Below are positions 1-10,177 of a DNA stretch of 64,000 nucleotides, piece after piece; position 1 is the stretch's first letter; each line of letters starts with the position of its first letter. A program made the translations under genes and the position numbers. The DNA is from Molanna angustata. Lineage: Eukaryota > Arthropoda > Insecta > Trichoptera > Molannidae. The stretch is taken from NCBI GenBank assembly GCA_963576475.1, contig OY754981.1, positions 15,818,716-15,882,715 of the forward strand, given 5' to 3'. The notes below the pieces were generated by a model. The model was not told the DNA's origin. It did not search any database and saw only the letters and a list, made by a program, of their open reading frames with translations.

Positions 1-1607
1 CAGATCCTATTGACATTTATGAATTTCAACGCGTTTCTTTTGGGCTTAAATGTTCCCCTTATTTAGCAATGAAAGTCATTCGCAAACTCTTAACAGATGA
101 AGGCGATAAACTGCTTGAAACCACACAACTTGCTATGAAATATTTTTATATGGATGATTTTCTTTATTCAGTCAATTCACCTGAGGAAGCTTTACAAATT
201 TATTCTCATTTAGTTCACTTATTTTCCTCTGGAGGTTTCTGTCTAAATAAGTGGATTTCCAACTCTGTACAATTTTTAAAGCACATTCCAGATAATCTAC
301 GTGTTAACCAACACATTACTTTTAATTCAGATTTTGACGATAAAACCAAAATTATACGTTTGTCTTGGAGTCCCATCTCTGATTGTTTCACTTTTAAAAT
401 CAAACCTCTCTCTTTAGATACGTTAGTATGTACGAAAAGATTAATTCTTTCTAATATGGCATCATTATATGATCCTCTAGGTCTCCTTGCTCCAGTTATC
501 ATCGGTTTGAAACTTCTAGTGCAAGAGTGTTGGAAAAGAGAATTGTCTTGGGATGAACGGGTTCCTGAGGATATAAATAAGATTTGGTTGAAATTTCAGA
601 GTGAACTCGAAAACTTATCAAATATAAATATACCAAGACATATAGGTATAGTAAATGATTCATTCATCAATTTGCTTGGTTTCTCAGATGCTAGTGAACG
701 TGCCTATGGGGCGGTTATATATATCCGCATTGGATCACTTGAATCTAACGCCTCAAATGTATCACTACTATGTGCCAAGTCAAAAGTATCCCCACTTAAA
801 AAGGTATCTTTAGCACGTTTAGAGTTATGTGCCGCACACCTTCTTGCATTATTAATGAAATCTGTTCTCTCAACTATTGAGATTAGATGTAAGATTGACA
901 AAATGTTTGCATTTTCTGATTCAACTATTGTACTTTCATGGATACATTCCTCACCGCATAGATGGCAAACCTTCTTAGCCAATCGCACCGCAATTATTCA
1001 AGAAATTATTTCTGAAGAAAATTGGTTTCATGTTCCTGGAACTGAAAATCCAAGTGATATTGTATCCCGCTCCGTTACTCCTAATGAATTTTTGAAAACC
1101 TCTTATTGGTTTAATGGTCCAGCCTGGATCTCATTGCCACAGAGTCAATGGCCTGTGACTAATTTTAAAAAGGAAAATGCCTATCAGAGTATACCTGAAT
1201 CTAAAACTGTTGCTCTCATACAAATTAAGACTCAATCTGAGCCTCACTTTATTTATTTAATCGCTAACAGGATCTCTAAATGGAGTAAATTATTAAACAT
1301 ACTTGTTTACGTTCTTCGTTTTACAAGAAAACTTAATACGTCTGGAATGATTACGGTCTCAGACTTAGAACCTGCTGAAAATCATGTAATTAAATGCATT
1401 CAGAATAACCATTTTTCTCAAGATATACATTCTCTTGAACAGAATAAATTGAGTAGTCCTGTATTACGCAAACTTTTACCATTTTTAAATAATAATATCC
1501 TTAGAGTTGGTGGTCGAATTCAAAATTCATCATCAATGTATGAAACGAAACATCCAATTTTATTGCCTTCTAAAGATCGTATTGTTCAGTTACTTATTGA
1601 ATACTAG
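1..1607 (+). CDS. BEL/Pao pol, N-terminal piece (reverse transcriptase end, RNase H), interrupted
   Basis: The frame is open from the window edge (codons from position 3), so the ATG at 69 is internal and not a start. The translation opens with a reverse-transcriptase FGLKCSPYLA block. The catalytic YMDD box follows at about residue 28 after that ATG, continuing as MDDF. RNase H residues are visible as SDAS near codon 205, an ARLELC block with the glutamate near 250, FSDS near 283 and NPSD near 328. A Pao-type GPAWI/LPQSQWP region follows near residue 350. The frame ends in LLIEY and then a TAG. That stop belongs to inserted DNA: the next expected pol residues resume at 4227. The enzyme would copy element RNA into DNA in cytoplasmic particles, but this copy cannot make an intact pol. 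Confidence 0.9.
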   Translation, partial: DPIDIYEFQRVSFGLKCSPYLAMKVIRKLLTDEGDKLLETTQLAMKYFYMDDFLYSVNSPEEALQIYSHLVHLFSSGGFCLNKWISNSVQFLKHIPDNLRVNQHITFNSDFDDKTKIIRLSWSPISDCFTFKIKPLSLDTLVCTKRLILSNMASLYDPLGLLAPVIIGLKLLVQECWKRELSWDERVPEDINKIWLKFQSELENLSNINIPRHIGIVNDSFINLLGFSDASERAYGAVIYIRIGSLESNASNVSLLCAKSKVSPLKKVSLARLELCAAHLLALLMKSVLSTIEIRCKIDKMFAFSDSTIVLSWIHSSPHRWQTFLANRTAIIQEIISEENWFHVPGTENPSDIVSRSVTPNEFLKTSYWFNGPAWISLPQSQWPVTNFKKENAYQSIPESKTVALIQIKTQSEPHFIYLIANRISKWSKLLNILVYVLRFTRKLNTSGMITVSDLEPAENHVIKCIQNNHFSQDIHSLEQNKLSSPVLRKLLPFLNNNILRVGGRIQNSSSMYETKHPILLPSKDRIVQLLIEY

Positions 1608-1639
1608 CTTTTATGTCCCGCCGTTGGCCAAGAATGTAA

Positions 1640-2340
1640 ATTAGTGAAGGAATAAGCAATCGTTTATATAATATTGTCACAAAAAATATTTGCTAATTCG
1701 TAGTATGAAAAGTAGTTTGAAATTTAATTGAGTTTAAGCGATGTAAAATGTTCAAGTGATGGCCACAACCCATTTGTTTTTATATATAAGTAGGTACATA
1801 CAATTTCTGCACGCATGGACTATGGTAAAAGGTTTAAATATGACTGATTATAAAGAGACAACGTTGTAAAGTGTTTGGATTTGGCCACAACCCCCATTTT
1901 TTTTTATTGTCATCGAACGCAAATGTGTTTTAAATATTTAGTAATTTTGGATGATGGGAAATGGCTTAAAAATTTAATAAACAAAAGTACTGAAAAGATT
2001 CTAGTGTTGGTCACATCCCATTCGTTTTTATATTTTTCGTCAAGTGTGCATACCTATAGATTATTATATTTATGCACAATAAAACTGATCTACATTACAG
2101 ATGAAGACTTAAATAGTTTTTAATTTGAATATAAACGTTGTGAAGAGTCCAGTAATGGCCACAACCCCGATTTTTTATTATATTGTCATCAAAATCAAAT
2201 GTGTAGTTATTGAAAATTAAGCAATATATGATGATATAATAAATGGTGTAAATTTCGATTGAAAAAAAGTATTGAGAAGATTCTAGTGATGGTCACATCC
2301 CATTCGTTTTATGTATTTTCGTCAAGTGTGCATGTTGTTT
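1640..2340 (+). repeat. about five tandem ~130-bp units carrying a GGCCACAACCC motif
   Basis: The core GGYCACAWCCC followed by a T-rich run recurs near 1759, 1882, 2009, 2155 and 2289. Alternate units are the more alike: 1882 and 2155 share CCACAACCCC, while 2009 and 2289 share GGTCACATCCCATTCG. This suggests a two-unit higher-order period of about 275 bp. The same motif occurs singly near 33740 and inverted near 18590. Confidence 0.7.
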
Positions 2341-2344
2341 ATAA

Positions 2345-3300
2345 TATTTCTATACAATAGACTATAAGACTTAAAACTAACCCAAAAGACTAAATGAAAA
2401 AAAAGAATAAGTATAAGACTATAACAAATAGTTTGTAATAAAACTGACCCAATGGTCTACATAAAAGATGCAATAGAAGAATTACACAATAGTAAATGTA
2501 TTATATAAAAAAACTGACAAAATGGTCTTCATAAAAGAAGAAGAAGATGAATTTAAATATAGGAAATATTTTATATAAAATTCACCCAACGTCTACATTA
2601 AATAAGAAAACGAAGAATTAGACTAAAGGAAATAGTTTGTATAAAAACTAACCAAAAGATCTACAAAAATAAGAAAAAGAAGAATTAGACTATAGAAAGT
2701 AGTTAATATAAAAACTGACCCAAAGGTCTACATATTAGAAGAATAATTATACGTCAGGAAATAGATTGTATAAAAACTAACGCAAAGGTCAACATAAAAG
2801 AAGACGAAGAAGAATTAGACTAAAGGAAAAGTTTGCATGAAAACTCTCCCTTGGTCTACATAAAAGAGGAAAAAATTAGACTATAGGAAGTTAGTTTATA
2901 CAAAATTCAACAAAGGTCTACATAAAATTAGAAAAAGAAGAAATACGTGAAAAGAAATAGTTGGTATCAAAACTGGCCCAGAGGTCTACATAAAATAAGA
3001 AGAAAAATAATTAGATAATAGGAATAAGTTTGTATAAAAACTCACCCAAAGGGCTACATGAAAGAAGAGGAAGAAGATGAATTAGACTATAGGAAATAGT
3101 TTGTATAAAAACTCACCCAAGGTCTACATAAATTAAGAAAAAGAAAAATTAGACTATAGGAAATAGTTTATTTATGAACTGTCCCAAATGACTTCACAAA
3201 AGAAGAGGAAGAAGAATTAAACTCCAAGAAATAGTTTGTATAAAAAATCACTTAAATAAAAGAAGAATTTCACTATAGGAAATAGTTTGTAGATTGAATG
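2345..3300 (+). repeat. degenerate ~90-bp tandem array
   Basis: Unit landmarks are AAAAACTSACCCAAAGGTCTACA, then purine-rich AAGAAGAAGAA, then GACTATAGGAAATAGTTTG. They recur about ten times with many indels. Purine bias on the + strand is marked. No reading frame survives through it. Confidence 0.7.
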
Positions 3301-4220
3301 ACATGTGTATTGTAGTTAACCTAAGATAGTTTAATAATTTTCCTATACTAAATTAGTATATTGTTGGTTTTTAAGTAGTATTAGGTATGTAGGTACCTAC
3401 CTACAATGATGTTCTAAATAAATTCGAATTCGATTTATAACAAATTTTATTTGAATATCAGAATGTGTCCGTTACCATAGTAACCATAGAACATGTAAAA
3501 AATATCAAATGGTTTGTAGACATTTTTTGAATAATATGTAGGTACCTACATTGGTTTGTTCGATGCCATAAAAATGAAAATTGTCAGAAAAATCAAATAT
3601 TATTTACAAATTATGCAATTTTATTATGCCTATATCTTTACTAATAATAAACACATTTTTACAATATATGTCTTAAAACTTGCTGTAATGTCTTGTGTTT
3701 CATTATATTATTTCACAATTACATTTATTTCAAAGGTTTATTATTTTCAAGAACATATTCATTCGGTAGGAAAATGAAATATTGTATGAAAAGATATTAA
3801 AATGGCGGCGTTTATGTACAAAACGCTTACTTTAAAAATAAGTTAAACATTATAATTATACAAAATATTCACCATGTTTTTCACTTAAACGCTAAGTTAT
3901 ACTTGAAAATATATTTTCTTCGTGTAAATACGTACTTCTAACTTTTAAACTAACAGATATTTGCGTGCAAAATGTACACTTTTTTGACAGATATGACTTG
4001 GAAAATTTTGTATGAGAAAAATAATTATTGAAATATTTTTAAAATTCAGCATTTTTATCGCATAATTTTTAGCGTGACACTGCATCAGGTATACTGGTAC
4101 ACGTTCGCACATAAATTAGATTTTTAGATGCTCTTGGTTTTTCAGAAGGCGTGAGACAAACACACACACACACACATACACACACACATACACTAACATT
4201 TTGATTGCTTTATTACTTTA

Positions 4221-5333
4221 GATTATCATTATTTACATTATCATACAGGCCCTGCATTATTGTTAGCATTATTACGACAGAAGTACTGGATTTTATCTGG
4301 TCGTAGTTTGGTTCGTAAGATTGTTCATTCTTGCAACATTTGTTTTAAAAACAAACCAAAAGGAACCTTCCCGTTAATGGGCAATTTACCCGATTTTCGA
4401 GTAAATGAAATAAAATGTTTCGCAAAATGTGAAGTAGATTACATGGGTCCAGTGTTTGTAACTCTGGCAAAGAGAAGAGGCGTTAAGAAGCAAAAGGCAT
4501 ATGTTTGTTTATTTGTTTGCCTAGCAACAAAAGCTTTACATATAGAATTAGTTTCAGATCTCTCATCTGAAATGTTCTTAGCTGCATTTAAACGTTTTAT
4601 AGCCAGAAGAGGACCTGTCACTCTCATTGTAAGTGACGGTGGAAGAAATTTTGTTGGAGCTCGTAAAATTTTAAATGAATTATATAAGTTTGTTTGTTCC
4701 GTTGAATATAATAAAGCAATACTTCATGAATTGACGCCTAGAAAAATAGAATTTCGAATAAATCCTCCGTATTCTCCTCATATGGGTGGTATATGGGAAA
4801 GCAATATTAAGTGTATTAAAACACATTTATTTAAAGTCATAGGCTCACAAGTATTAACTTACGAGGAAATGAATACCGTATTGATTCAAATAGAGGCTTT
4901 ATTGAACTTTAGACCGCTTTGTGTATTAAGCAATGATCCTTTAGATCCTGCCGCATTAACCCCTGCGCATTTTTTAAATTTAACTCCGCTAAATTACATA
5001 CCCGCTTACAACGTTGATGATATTTCAATAACCCGCATTCAACGATATGAGTTGATCGATAAATTAGTACAGTCATTTTGGAAACGATGGCATGTAGAAT
5101 ATCTCACCTCTTTACAAATGCGTGAAAAGTGGAATACGTACACAAAACCCATTACACCTGGCCAAATAGTTATTATTAGAGAGGAAAATCTCCCTAAATT
5201 ATCTTGGCCACTTGGCATAGTCAAGGAAATATATCCGGGAAAAGACAACGTCATTCGAGTTGTAAAAGTTCGAACCCGGAATGGTACATATTTAAGACCA
5301 GCTATTCGATTATGTCCGTTACCTTCCCAATAA
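4221..5333 (+). CDS. BEL/Pao pol, C-terminal piece: integrase
   Basis: The pol frame resumes at about 4221 with DYHYLHYHTGPALL, which restores the histidine half of the integrase zinc finger. A TTG at 4260 is only an internal codon. CNIC supplies the zinc-finger cysteines. The integrase core shows the DDE triad: D in CEVDYMGP, D in VSDGGRNF and E in GGIWESN. The C-terminal BEL-type domain (IQRYELIDKLVQSFWKRW to YLRPAIRLCPL) is complete and ends at TAA 5331-5333. Integrase inserts element cDNA into chromosomal DNA in the nucleus. The reading frame is intact, but no start codon links it to the upstream pol. Confidence 0.9.
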   Translation, partial: DYHYLHYHTGPALLLALLRQKYWILSGRSLVRKIVHSCNICFKNKPKGTFPLMGNLPDFRVNEIKCFAKCEVDYMGPVFVTLAKRRGVKKQKAYVCLFVCLATKALHIELVSDLSSEMFLAAFKRFIARRGPVTLIVSDGGRNFVGARKILNELYKFVCSVEYNKAILHELTPRKIEFRINPPYSPHMGGIWESNIKCIKTHLFKVIGSQVLTYEEMNTVLIQIEALLNFRPLCVLSNDPLDPAALTPAHFLNLTPLNYIPAYNVDDISITRIQRYELIDKLVQSFWKRWHVEYLTSLQMREKWNTYTKPITPGQIVIIREENLPKLSWPLGIVKEIYPGKDNVIRVVKVRTRNGTYLRPAIRLCPLPSQ

Positions 5334-5496
5334 TCAAAATGTTTTTAATTTAATATTTCTTTTTATTTTTTAAGTTAGTTTACGTTTATTTGAATTTTTC
5401 ACGCTATTGTTTAAATTTGTATTCTTCTTTTACCATCCGGTGAGTCATATGTTTTTTGAATTTTTTGTTGGAGTAATACTCCAAGGCCGGGAGATA

Positions 5497-5522
5497 TGGT
5501 TACGCAAAGTTGGGTACACACG

Positions 5523-5553
<31 letters not shown>

Positions 5554-5740
5554 CTTTCCTATCCTATCCTAGTTTACCTCGGCCTAAAAACAACCTACCT
5601 ACATACCTGCCAGCTATATGCAAAAAAGTATTGTTGCATATAAATTTTCTCATTCTATCAACTGTCATCTTGACTAACACACCGCACCGCACCGCTCTTA
5701 AAATTATATCTTCAAAATCCGCTGAAATTAATTAACTTGT
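5497..5740 (+). repeat. probable BEL 3' LTR (right end approximate)
   Basis: A purine-rich tract (AAGGCCGGGAGA) at about 5483-5494 resembles a polypurine tract and is followed by TGGTTACGC. BEL LTRs often begin TGTTACG, so I place the LTR start at 5497. A CA run at about 5527-5553 lies just inside. The 3' CA terminus cannot be fixed because the 5' LTR is outside the window. Confidence 0.45.
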
Positions 5741-5849
5741 GAATTACTAGTGAAGTGTCAAAGTTTTCATACGCTGTGAATGTGGTGAAAAGATAATTCA
5801 GAACCAGCACAATAAATATCGAGGCAAGGTAACTCCCTATTCCTTTATC

Positions 5850-6236
5850 TTTTCCACCATGGACTTTACATAAATGAGATAAATATAAAGTCAATTGTAC
5901 TTACAGTTTGGGCTGTTAAGAGGACACAAAATAACAACGTAAATAATGAATTCATAGAGAATAAATTAAATGTTGTCTATGGAAAACTATTCAGCTCTAG
6001 GTCTATGCACTTTACACATGATGTAAATATGAAGTCGATCGGACTTATAGTTTGGGCTGTAGACTCTGTAGAGGGGACACAAAAAGAATAATCCGTACGC
6101 CATACATACAGATACATCACGAGGAAACTCATTGTGTGCATTTTCTACACGATACCCGTTAAAAAATTGATGTAAAAAAATACGCTTAAAAATTGTGAAA
6201 TTATGACTCTCCACTATTGCATAGCCTGGAGAGTAA
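5850..6236 (-). repeat. dispersed repeat, inverted relative of 32745-33140
   Basis: Blocks such as GATGTAAATATGAAGTC, GTTTGGGCTGTAGA, GAGGGGACACAAAA and GGAAAACT..CAGCTCTAGG recur here and, reverse-complemented, at 32745-33140. Two diverged internal units of roughly 130 bp each (at about 5850-5990 and 5990-6120) are visible in both places. No coding capacity was seen. The class is unknown. Confidence 0.65.
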
Positions 6237-6627
6237 AAATGTGGCTTAAACGAATTTGTAAGGAAATAAAAAAATGAAAATTTTATAATTGAATTATTTT
6301 GCTATCTAATTTAGGTATGCCAAAAGCCCATTTAAATTTTGATATTTAAATTGATACATGATATATATTATAATAGAGCCAAAAATAAGCATTCAACAGT
6401 CAATAATACACAATTAATTTGTCATATTCAAGTTGCATTGTAAGACTTAATTTGTATTATTAATCTACTTCAAAGCTTAATATTCCATTTTGAGAATTTT
6501 TTTATATGAATAAATTATTATATATTTAGCTCAATCTATATTTATAATAATTTTTCATTCATCTTAATTGCTGTTGATTTTCAAGCATTTATACTGACTG
6601 TACTTTTAATATATTGTTTAAACCATA

Positions 6628-7208
6628 GGGCCGGTATTACAGTCTCAGTTTAAGAGCTAAACTCAAGTTTTACAAAAATATAGCGTATTACAGTGTCCGT
6701 TTAGGCCTAATCTTCCCTTAAATACGTCACTAAAACGACAAATATTTAACTCAACGTTTCTGGCGGATTGAGTACTTAACGGTGTGTCAACTGTCATTTC
6801 TCGACTTGTTGCTAGGCAACGCGTGTAGTTTCAGTGGCGTTACATCACTAGAGGCGTTAGTTGTATCGAAGGTGGCGCCACACAACAAAACAAACTGACA
6901 GCCATATTGAAACGAACACGGGCATTTAAAAGAATTATTTTAATGAAAAAAAATAAATTTAACATGTCGGATGATAAAACAATAGTATTTCAAGTCGTAG
7001 CGTCCCATTTTGAAGTTCGTATTATTTGAGGTTATTTAAAATTTGACAGATAATAACCACAGAAAAAGTAAAATATGTCTATAATTGAATATTTAGTAAC
7101 TGACATGTCATATTACACTGTTATACGGAAATGGATTCAATCTCCCCTTAACATTAATCTTGAGTTTAGCAAACTCAATGAGTTGAGGGCTAACTGTTAT
7201 ATCGGGCC
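6628..7208. mobile_element. 581-bp non-autonomous DNA transposon with TIRs and TA flanks
   Basis: The left end GGGCCGGTATTACAGT and the reverse complement of the right end, GGCCCGATATAACAGT, match at 13 of 16 bases. A second inner inverted pair (GCTAAACTCAAG / CTTGAGTTTAGC) lies close by. TA dinucleotides sit directly outside both ends (6626-6627 and 7209-7210), consistent with a TA target duplication. No transposase frame is present, so this is MITE-like. The superfamily is not determined. Confidence 0.6.
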
Positions 7209-7690
7209 TATAACACTTTAAGATTTCTTTATAATATGGTAGTTACTATATACCATTGAAAACCAGTAGGTATTTTATAGATTTTGAAAACCATAGGTGT
7301 TCCAATAAACCACAGAAAAACAAAAGACTTGTATGTATTTATTTTCCAGGAATAAAAAATTGCTATACATTTAGTAGGTACTTTTAATATCAAACAAAGC
7401 TTTATATTTTATAGCATTTCGTAATATAAATTCCATTAAATTATTTTAATGTCTCGGCACTGGCAACACCATGAAAATATTAATTCAAGGAATGTTATAA
7501 AATATCCATTAGATAACAGAACAAGAAACGCAATGACAATAAATTCGCGACGGGAAACGAAATAAGAAAAATAATTATATGTTTATTTGCTATTATACGA
7601 AAAACACTTTTATAAAAATAATATTGTCTTTACTTGTTATTTCAACGGCAGTGTAAAAAAGATACCAATTAGTGATCTCGCAGATGGTGA
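7209..7690. other. AT-rich sequence without recognisable features
   Basis: No ORF, repeat unit or RNA gene could be supported here. The composition is AT-rich like the rest of the window. Confidence 0.5.
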
Positions 7691-7694
7691 AATT

Positions 7695-8155
7695 CGACAT
7701 CAGGTAGGTACCCAATTCATTAAATTTTTAAGTTTGAAAAATTAACCTTTGGCACAGAAGTCGGATATCCAACCAACTGAGCCAGGAAGGCCAGCTATAT
7801 TTTTTTTTTAACATGTCTACGTAGGGGACGCCAGCTATTAGGATTTGGGTCCATTTTACTCTTCCGAAGAAGCGCACTACGTAGCGTTGGGAGGGGTTTG
7901 TAATCTAGAAAAGAGTTTATTAATTCGGATTTTAAAAAGACTCGGGTTGTACGAAGGTGGAAACACAGAATTCGGAAGATCGTTCCACAGTCGGACAGTC
8001 AATATAAAAATAAAATTTTCACATCAGGTGGATTAGGTTAGGTTAGGTTAACCTTGATGGGTAGATTCATTCATTAAATTTTAAAGTTTAAAAATTTACT
8101 TTTGGAACAGGAGTCGGATATCCAACCATCTGAGCCACGAAGGCCGGCTATATAA
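7695..8155 (-). repeat. two copies of a tRNA-like SINE fragment (box A half only)
   Basis: Segments at about 7705-7800 and 8055-8152 share about 100 bp. Read on the minus strand, both contain a tRNA-like box A (TGGCTCAGTTGGTTGGATA or a close variant) and extend into a shared non-tRNA tail. The same box A is part of the complete tRNA-like head at 34050-34130. Box B is missing, so these are truncated SINE heads and not tRNA genes. A short TTAGG run (about 8034-8051) lies between them. Confidence 0.55.
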
Positions 8156-8303
8156 AAATTCAAAAATTCATCACATAGATAAAAATTACACACACTTCTC
8201 TATATTTGTTTTAATTTTCCTGCGAAGCACGCGCATAAACTCATCGTTGATCTTTGAAATTGAAATTTGATTTTTTAGATTACGAAATTTGTTGAAAATA
8301 TTA

Positions 8304-8450
8304 TCCAACTGTCGATTCGTTCATGAGAATTCAATTCTCATAATGAATCGACATTATTAAGCCAAGATGCGTGTACGATGGAAAATTTTCCAACTGTCGA
8401 TTTGTTCAGGAGAACTTTGTTCTCTTAACATATCGACAATGTTTCAAGCC
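8304..8450 (+). repeat. two consecutive 5'-terminal hairpins of Helitron B
   Basis: Each hairpin starts TCCAACTGTCGAT, has an inner stem (GAGAATT/AATTCTC in the first, GAGAAC/GTTCTC in the second) and closes with ATCGACA. The first is at 8304-8358, the second at 8389-8442. The AAGCCARGATRCG sequence after each is similar, so this is a tandem pair of 5' ends. Confidence 0.7.
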
Positions 8451-8580
8451 AGGATACGCGAGAATTGTATGCAGAGGTCTACTTTTTTCACGGCTTTTCC
8501 AACTTTGAAGTCAAAAAACACCAACTTAGAGGCTTCGCAGCATATATGTTCCATACACGGATTTACTCAGAATTCGGAGT

Positions 8581-8708
<128 letters not shown>

Positions 8709-8862
8709 GTCCCCCCTTATAACTTTTGATCCGCTCAATTAACATAGCCTAAAATTTCAGAATATATAAACAGTTACAGGCCTACAAAACTTTTATACTC
8801 GGAATTTTGATTTTTTTTTTAAATATCGAAAAAAACCGTAACACCCCAACTAGATAATTTAA

Positions 8863-10177
8863 TCTATATTATAAATTTGAATGTTTGTATGTATCTATGT
8901 ATGTATCTATGTATGTGTTGAATGCGCTCCTAAACCGCTCATCCGATTGCGATGAAACTTTGGTGAACTGTCGAGAGTATACCAGGGATGGTTTCTAGAT
9001 CAAAAAATTTTAACTTCTTCTTCTTCTTCATCGAGTTTTAGGTCATTTTACCGATGAAGGTGGACTATCCTGAGAACCGTTCATCTGATTGCAATGAAAC
9101 TTTGGTGAATTGTCGAGCGTATGCCCGGGATGATTTCTGATTTTAAAATATTTTCTTCTTCTTCTTCTTCATCGGGAATCAGGTCTTTTTACCTATGAAG
9201 GTGGACTATCCTGAGAACCGTTCATCCGATTGCAATGAAACATTGATGAATTGTCGAGTGTAAGACTGGGATAGTTTCTGGATTAAAAAAAAATCTTCTT
9301 CTTCTTCTTCATCGGGTATTAGGTCATTTTACGGATGAAGGTGGACTATCCTGGGAACCGTTCATCCGATTACAACGAAACTTTGATGAATTGTCGAGCA
9401 TATGACCGGGATGAAGGGACGGGGGTTACTGAAGGGACGGGAGTAATTGAAGGGACGGGAGGTACCGAAGGGACGGAAGGTACCGAAGGGACGGGAGGTA
9501 CCGAAGGGACGGGAGGTACCGAAGGGACGGGAGGTACCGAAGGGACGGGAGGTACCGAAGGGACGGGAGGTACCGAAGGGACGGGAGGTACCGAAGGGAC
9601 GGGAGGTACCGAAGGGACGGGAGGTACCGAAGGGACGGGAGGTACCGAAGGGACGGGAGGTACCGAAGGGACGGGAGGTACCGAAGGGACGGGAGGTACC
9701 GAAGGGACGGGAGGTACCGAAGGGACGGGAGGTACCGAAGGGACGGGAGGTACCGAAGGGACGGGAGGTACCGAAGGGACGGGAGGTACCGAAGGGACGG
9801 GAGGTACCGAAGGGACGGGAGGTACCGAAGGGACGGGAGGTACCGAAGGGACGGGAGGTACCGAAGGGACGGGAGGTACCGAAGGGACGGGAGGTACCGA
9901 AGGGACGGGAGGTACCGAAGGGACGGGAGGTACCGAAGGGACGGGAGGTACCGAAGGGACGGGAGGTACCGAAGGGACGGGAGGTACCGAAGGGACGGGA
10001 GGTACCGAAGGGACGGGAGGTACCGAAGGGACGGGAGGTACCGAAGGGACGGGAGGTACTGAAGGGATGGGAAGTACTGAAGGGATGGGAGGTATTGTAG
10101 AGTCTGAAGCGACGGGTGGTTATGGAGGACAATTTTTAATTATACAGGCAATACGAAGTTTGCCGGGTGTTCACTAG
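8863..10177 (+). mobile_element. Helitron family A, first tandem copy (A1)
   Basis: The copy starts with TC (TCTATATTATAAATTTG) after a host A at 8862 and ends in CTAG at 10174-10177. A five-base stem GGCAA/TTGCC lies about 10 bases before the end, the usual Helitron arrangement. The interior holds imperfect ~140-bp units (TTCTTCTTCATCG, CATCCGATTGCRATGAAACT) and then a large 18-bp minisatellite. Without A1 and A2 the host reads continuously like other family B copies, so the boundaries are secure. There is no coding capacity for Rep/helicase. Confidence 0.85.
9413..10098 (+). repeat. 18-bp minisatellite (unit GAAGGGACGGGAGGTACC), about 36 copies
   Basis: The units are nearly identical in the centre and diverge at both edges. 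Because the period is a multiple of three, several frames on both strands stay open for more than 200 codons (Gly-Thr-Glu-rich on +, Arg-Pro-Phe-Gly-Thr-Ser-rich on -). These open frames are by-products of the period, not genes. Confidence 0.95.

Larger units (their letters stand above)
1608..4220. repeat. 2.6-kb insertion of tandem and low-complexity repeats inside BEL pol
   Basis: This stretch has no coding similarity and separates two parts of one pol frame without loss of pol residues. From left to right it holds about five diverged units of roughly 130 bp (about 1640-2340), then about ten degenerate units of roughly 90 bp (2345-3300), about 850 bp of AT-rich sequence, and a short CA run near 4158-4195. 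The flanks GAATAC (1599-1604) and GATTAT (4221-4226) may be a decayed target duplication, but they match at only four of six bases. No TIR, LTR or transposase is visible, so the insertion class is unknown. Confidence 0.7.
1..5750 (+). mobile_element. BEL/Pao LTR retrotransposon, 5' part outside window, split by an insertion
   Basis: Two open reading frames carry the typical BEL/Pao order: reverse transcriptase end, RNase H, Pao-specific region, integrase zinc finger, integrase core and C-terminal domain. They are separated by about 2.6 kb of unrelated repeat sequence (1608-4220). After the integrase stop there is about 160 bp of untranslated sequence, a purine-rich tract near 5483-5495, and a probable 3' LTR starting near 5497. 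The 3' LTR end is not clear, so the right boundary is approximate. Gag, protease and the 5' LTR would lie left of position 1. Both pol pieces lack internal stops, so the element is fairly young apart from the insertion. Confidence 0.85.

Noticed and set aside
4200..4262. Intron in BEL pol ending at the CATACAG before 4248
   Set aside because: Coding similarity continues upstream of that AG to 4221, the left side lacks a GT donor, and the interior is tandem repeats.
8034..8051. TTAGG repeats as interstitial telomere sequence
   Set aside because: Only about three and a half units; too short to separate from chance or a truncated insertion.
9335..10177. Long open frames (up to 280 codons) on both strands over the 18-bp array
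   Set aside because: They exist because the repeat period is divisible by three. Both strands and several frames are open equally, and the array sits inside a Helitron.
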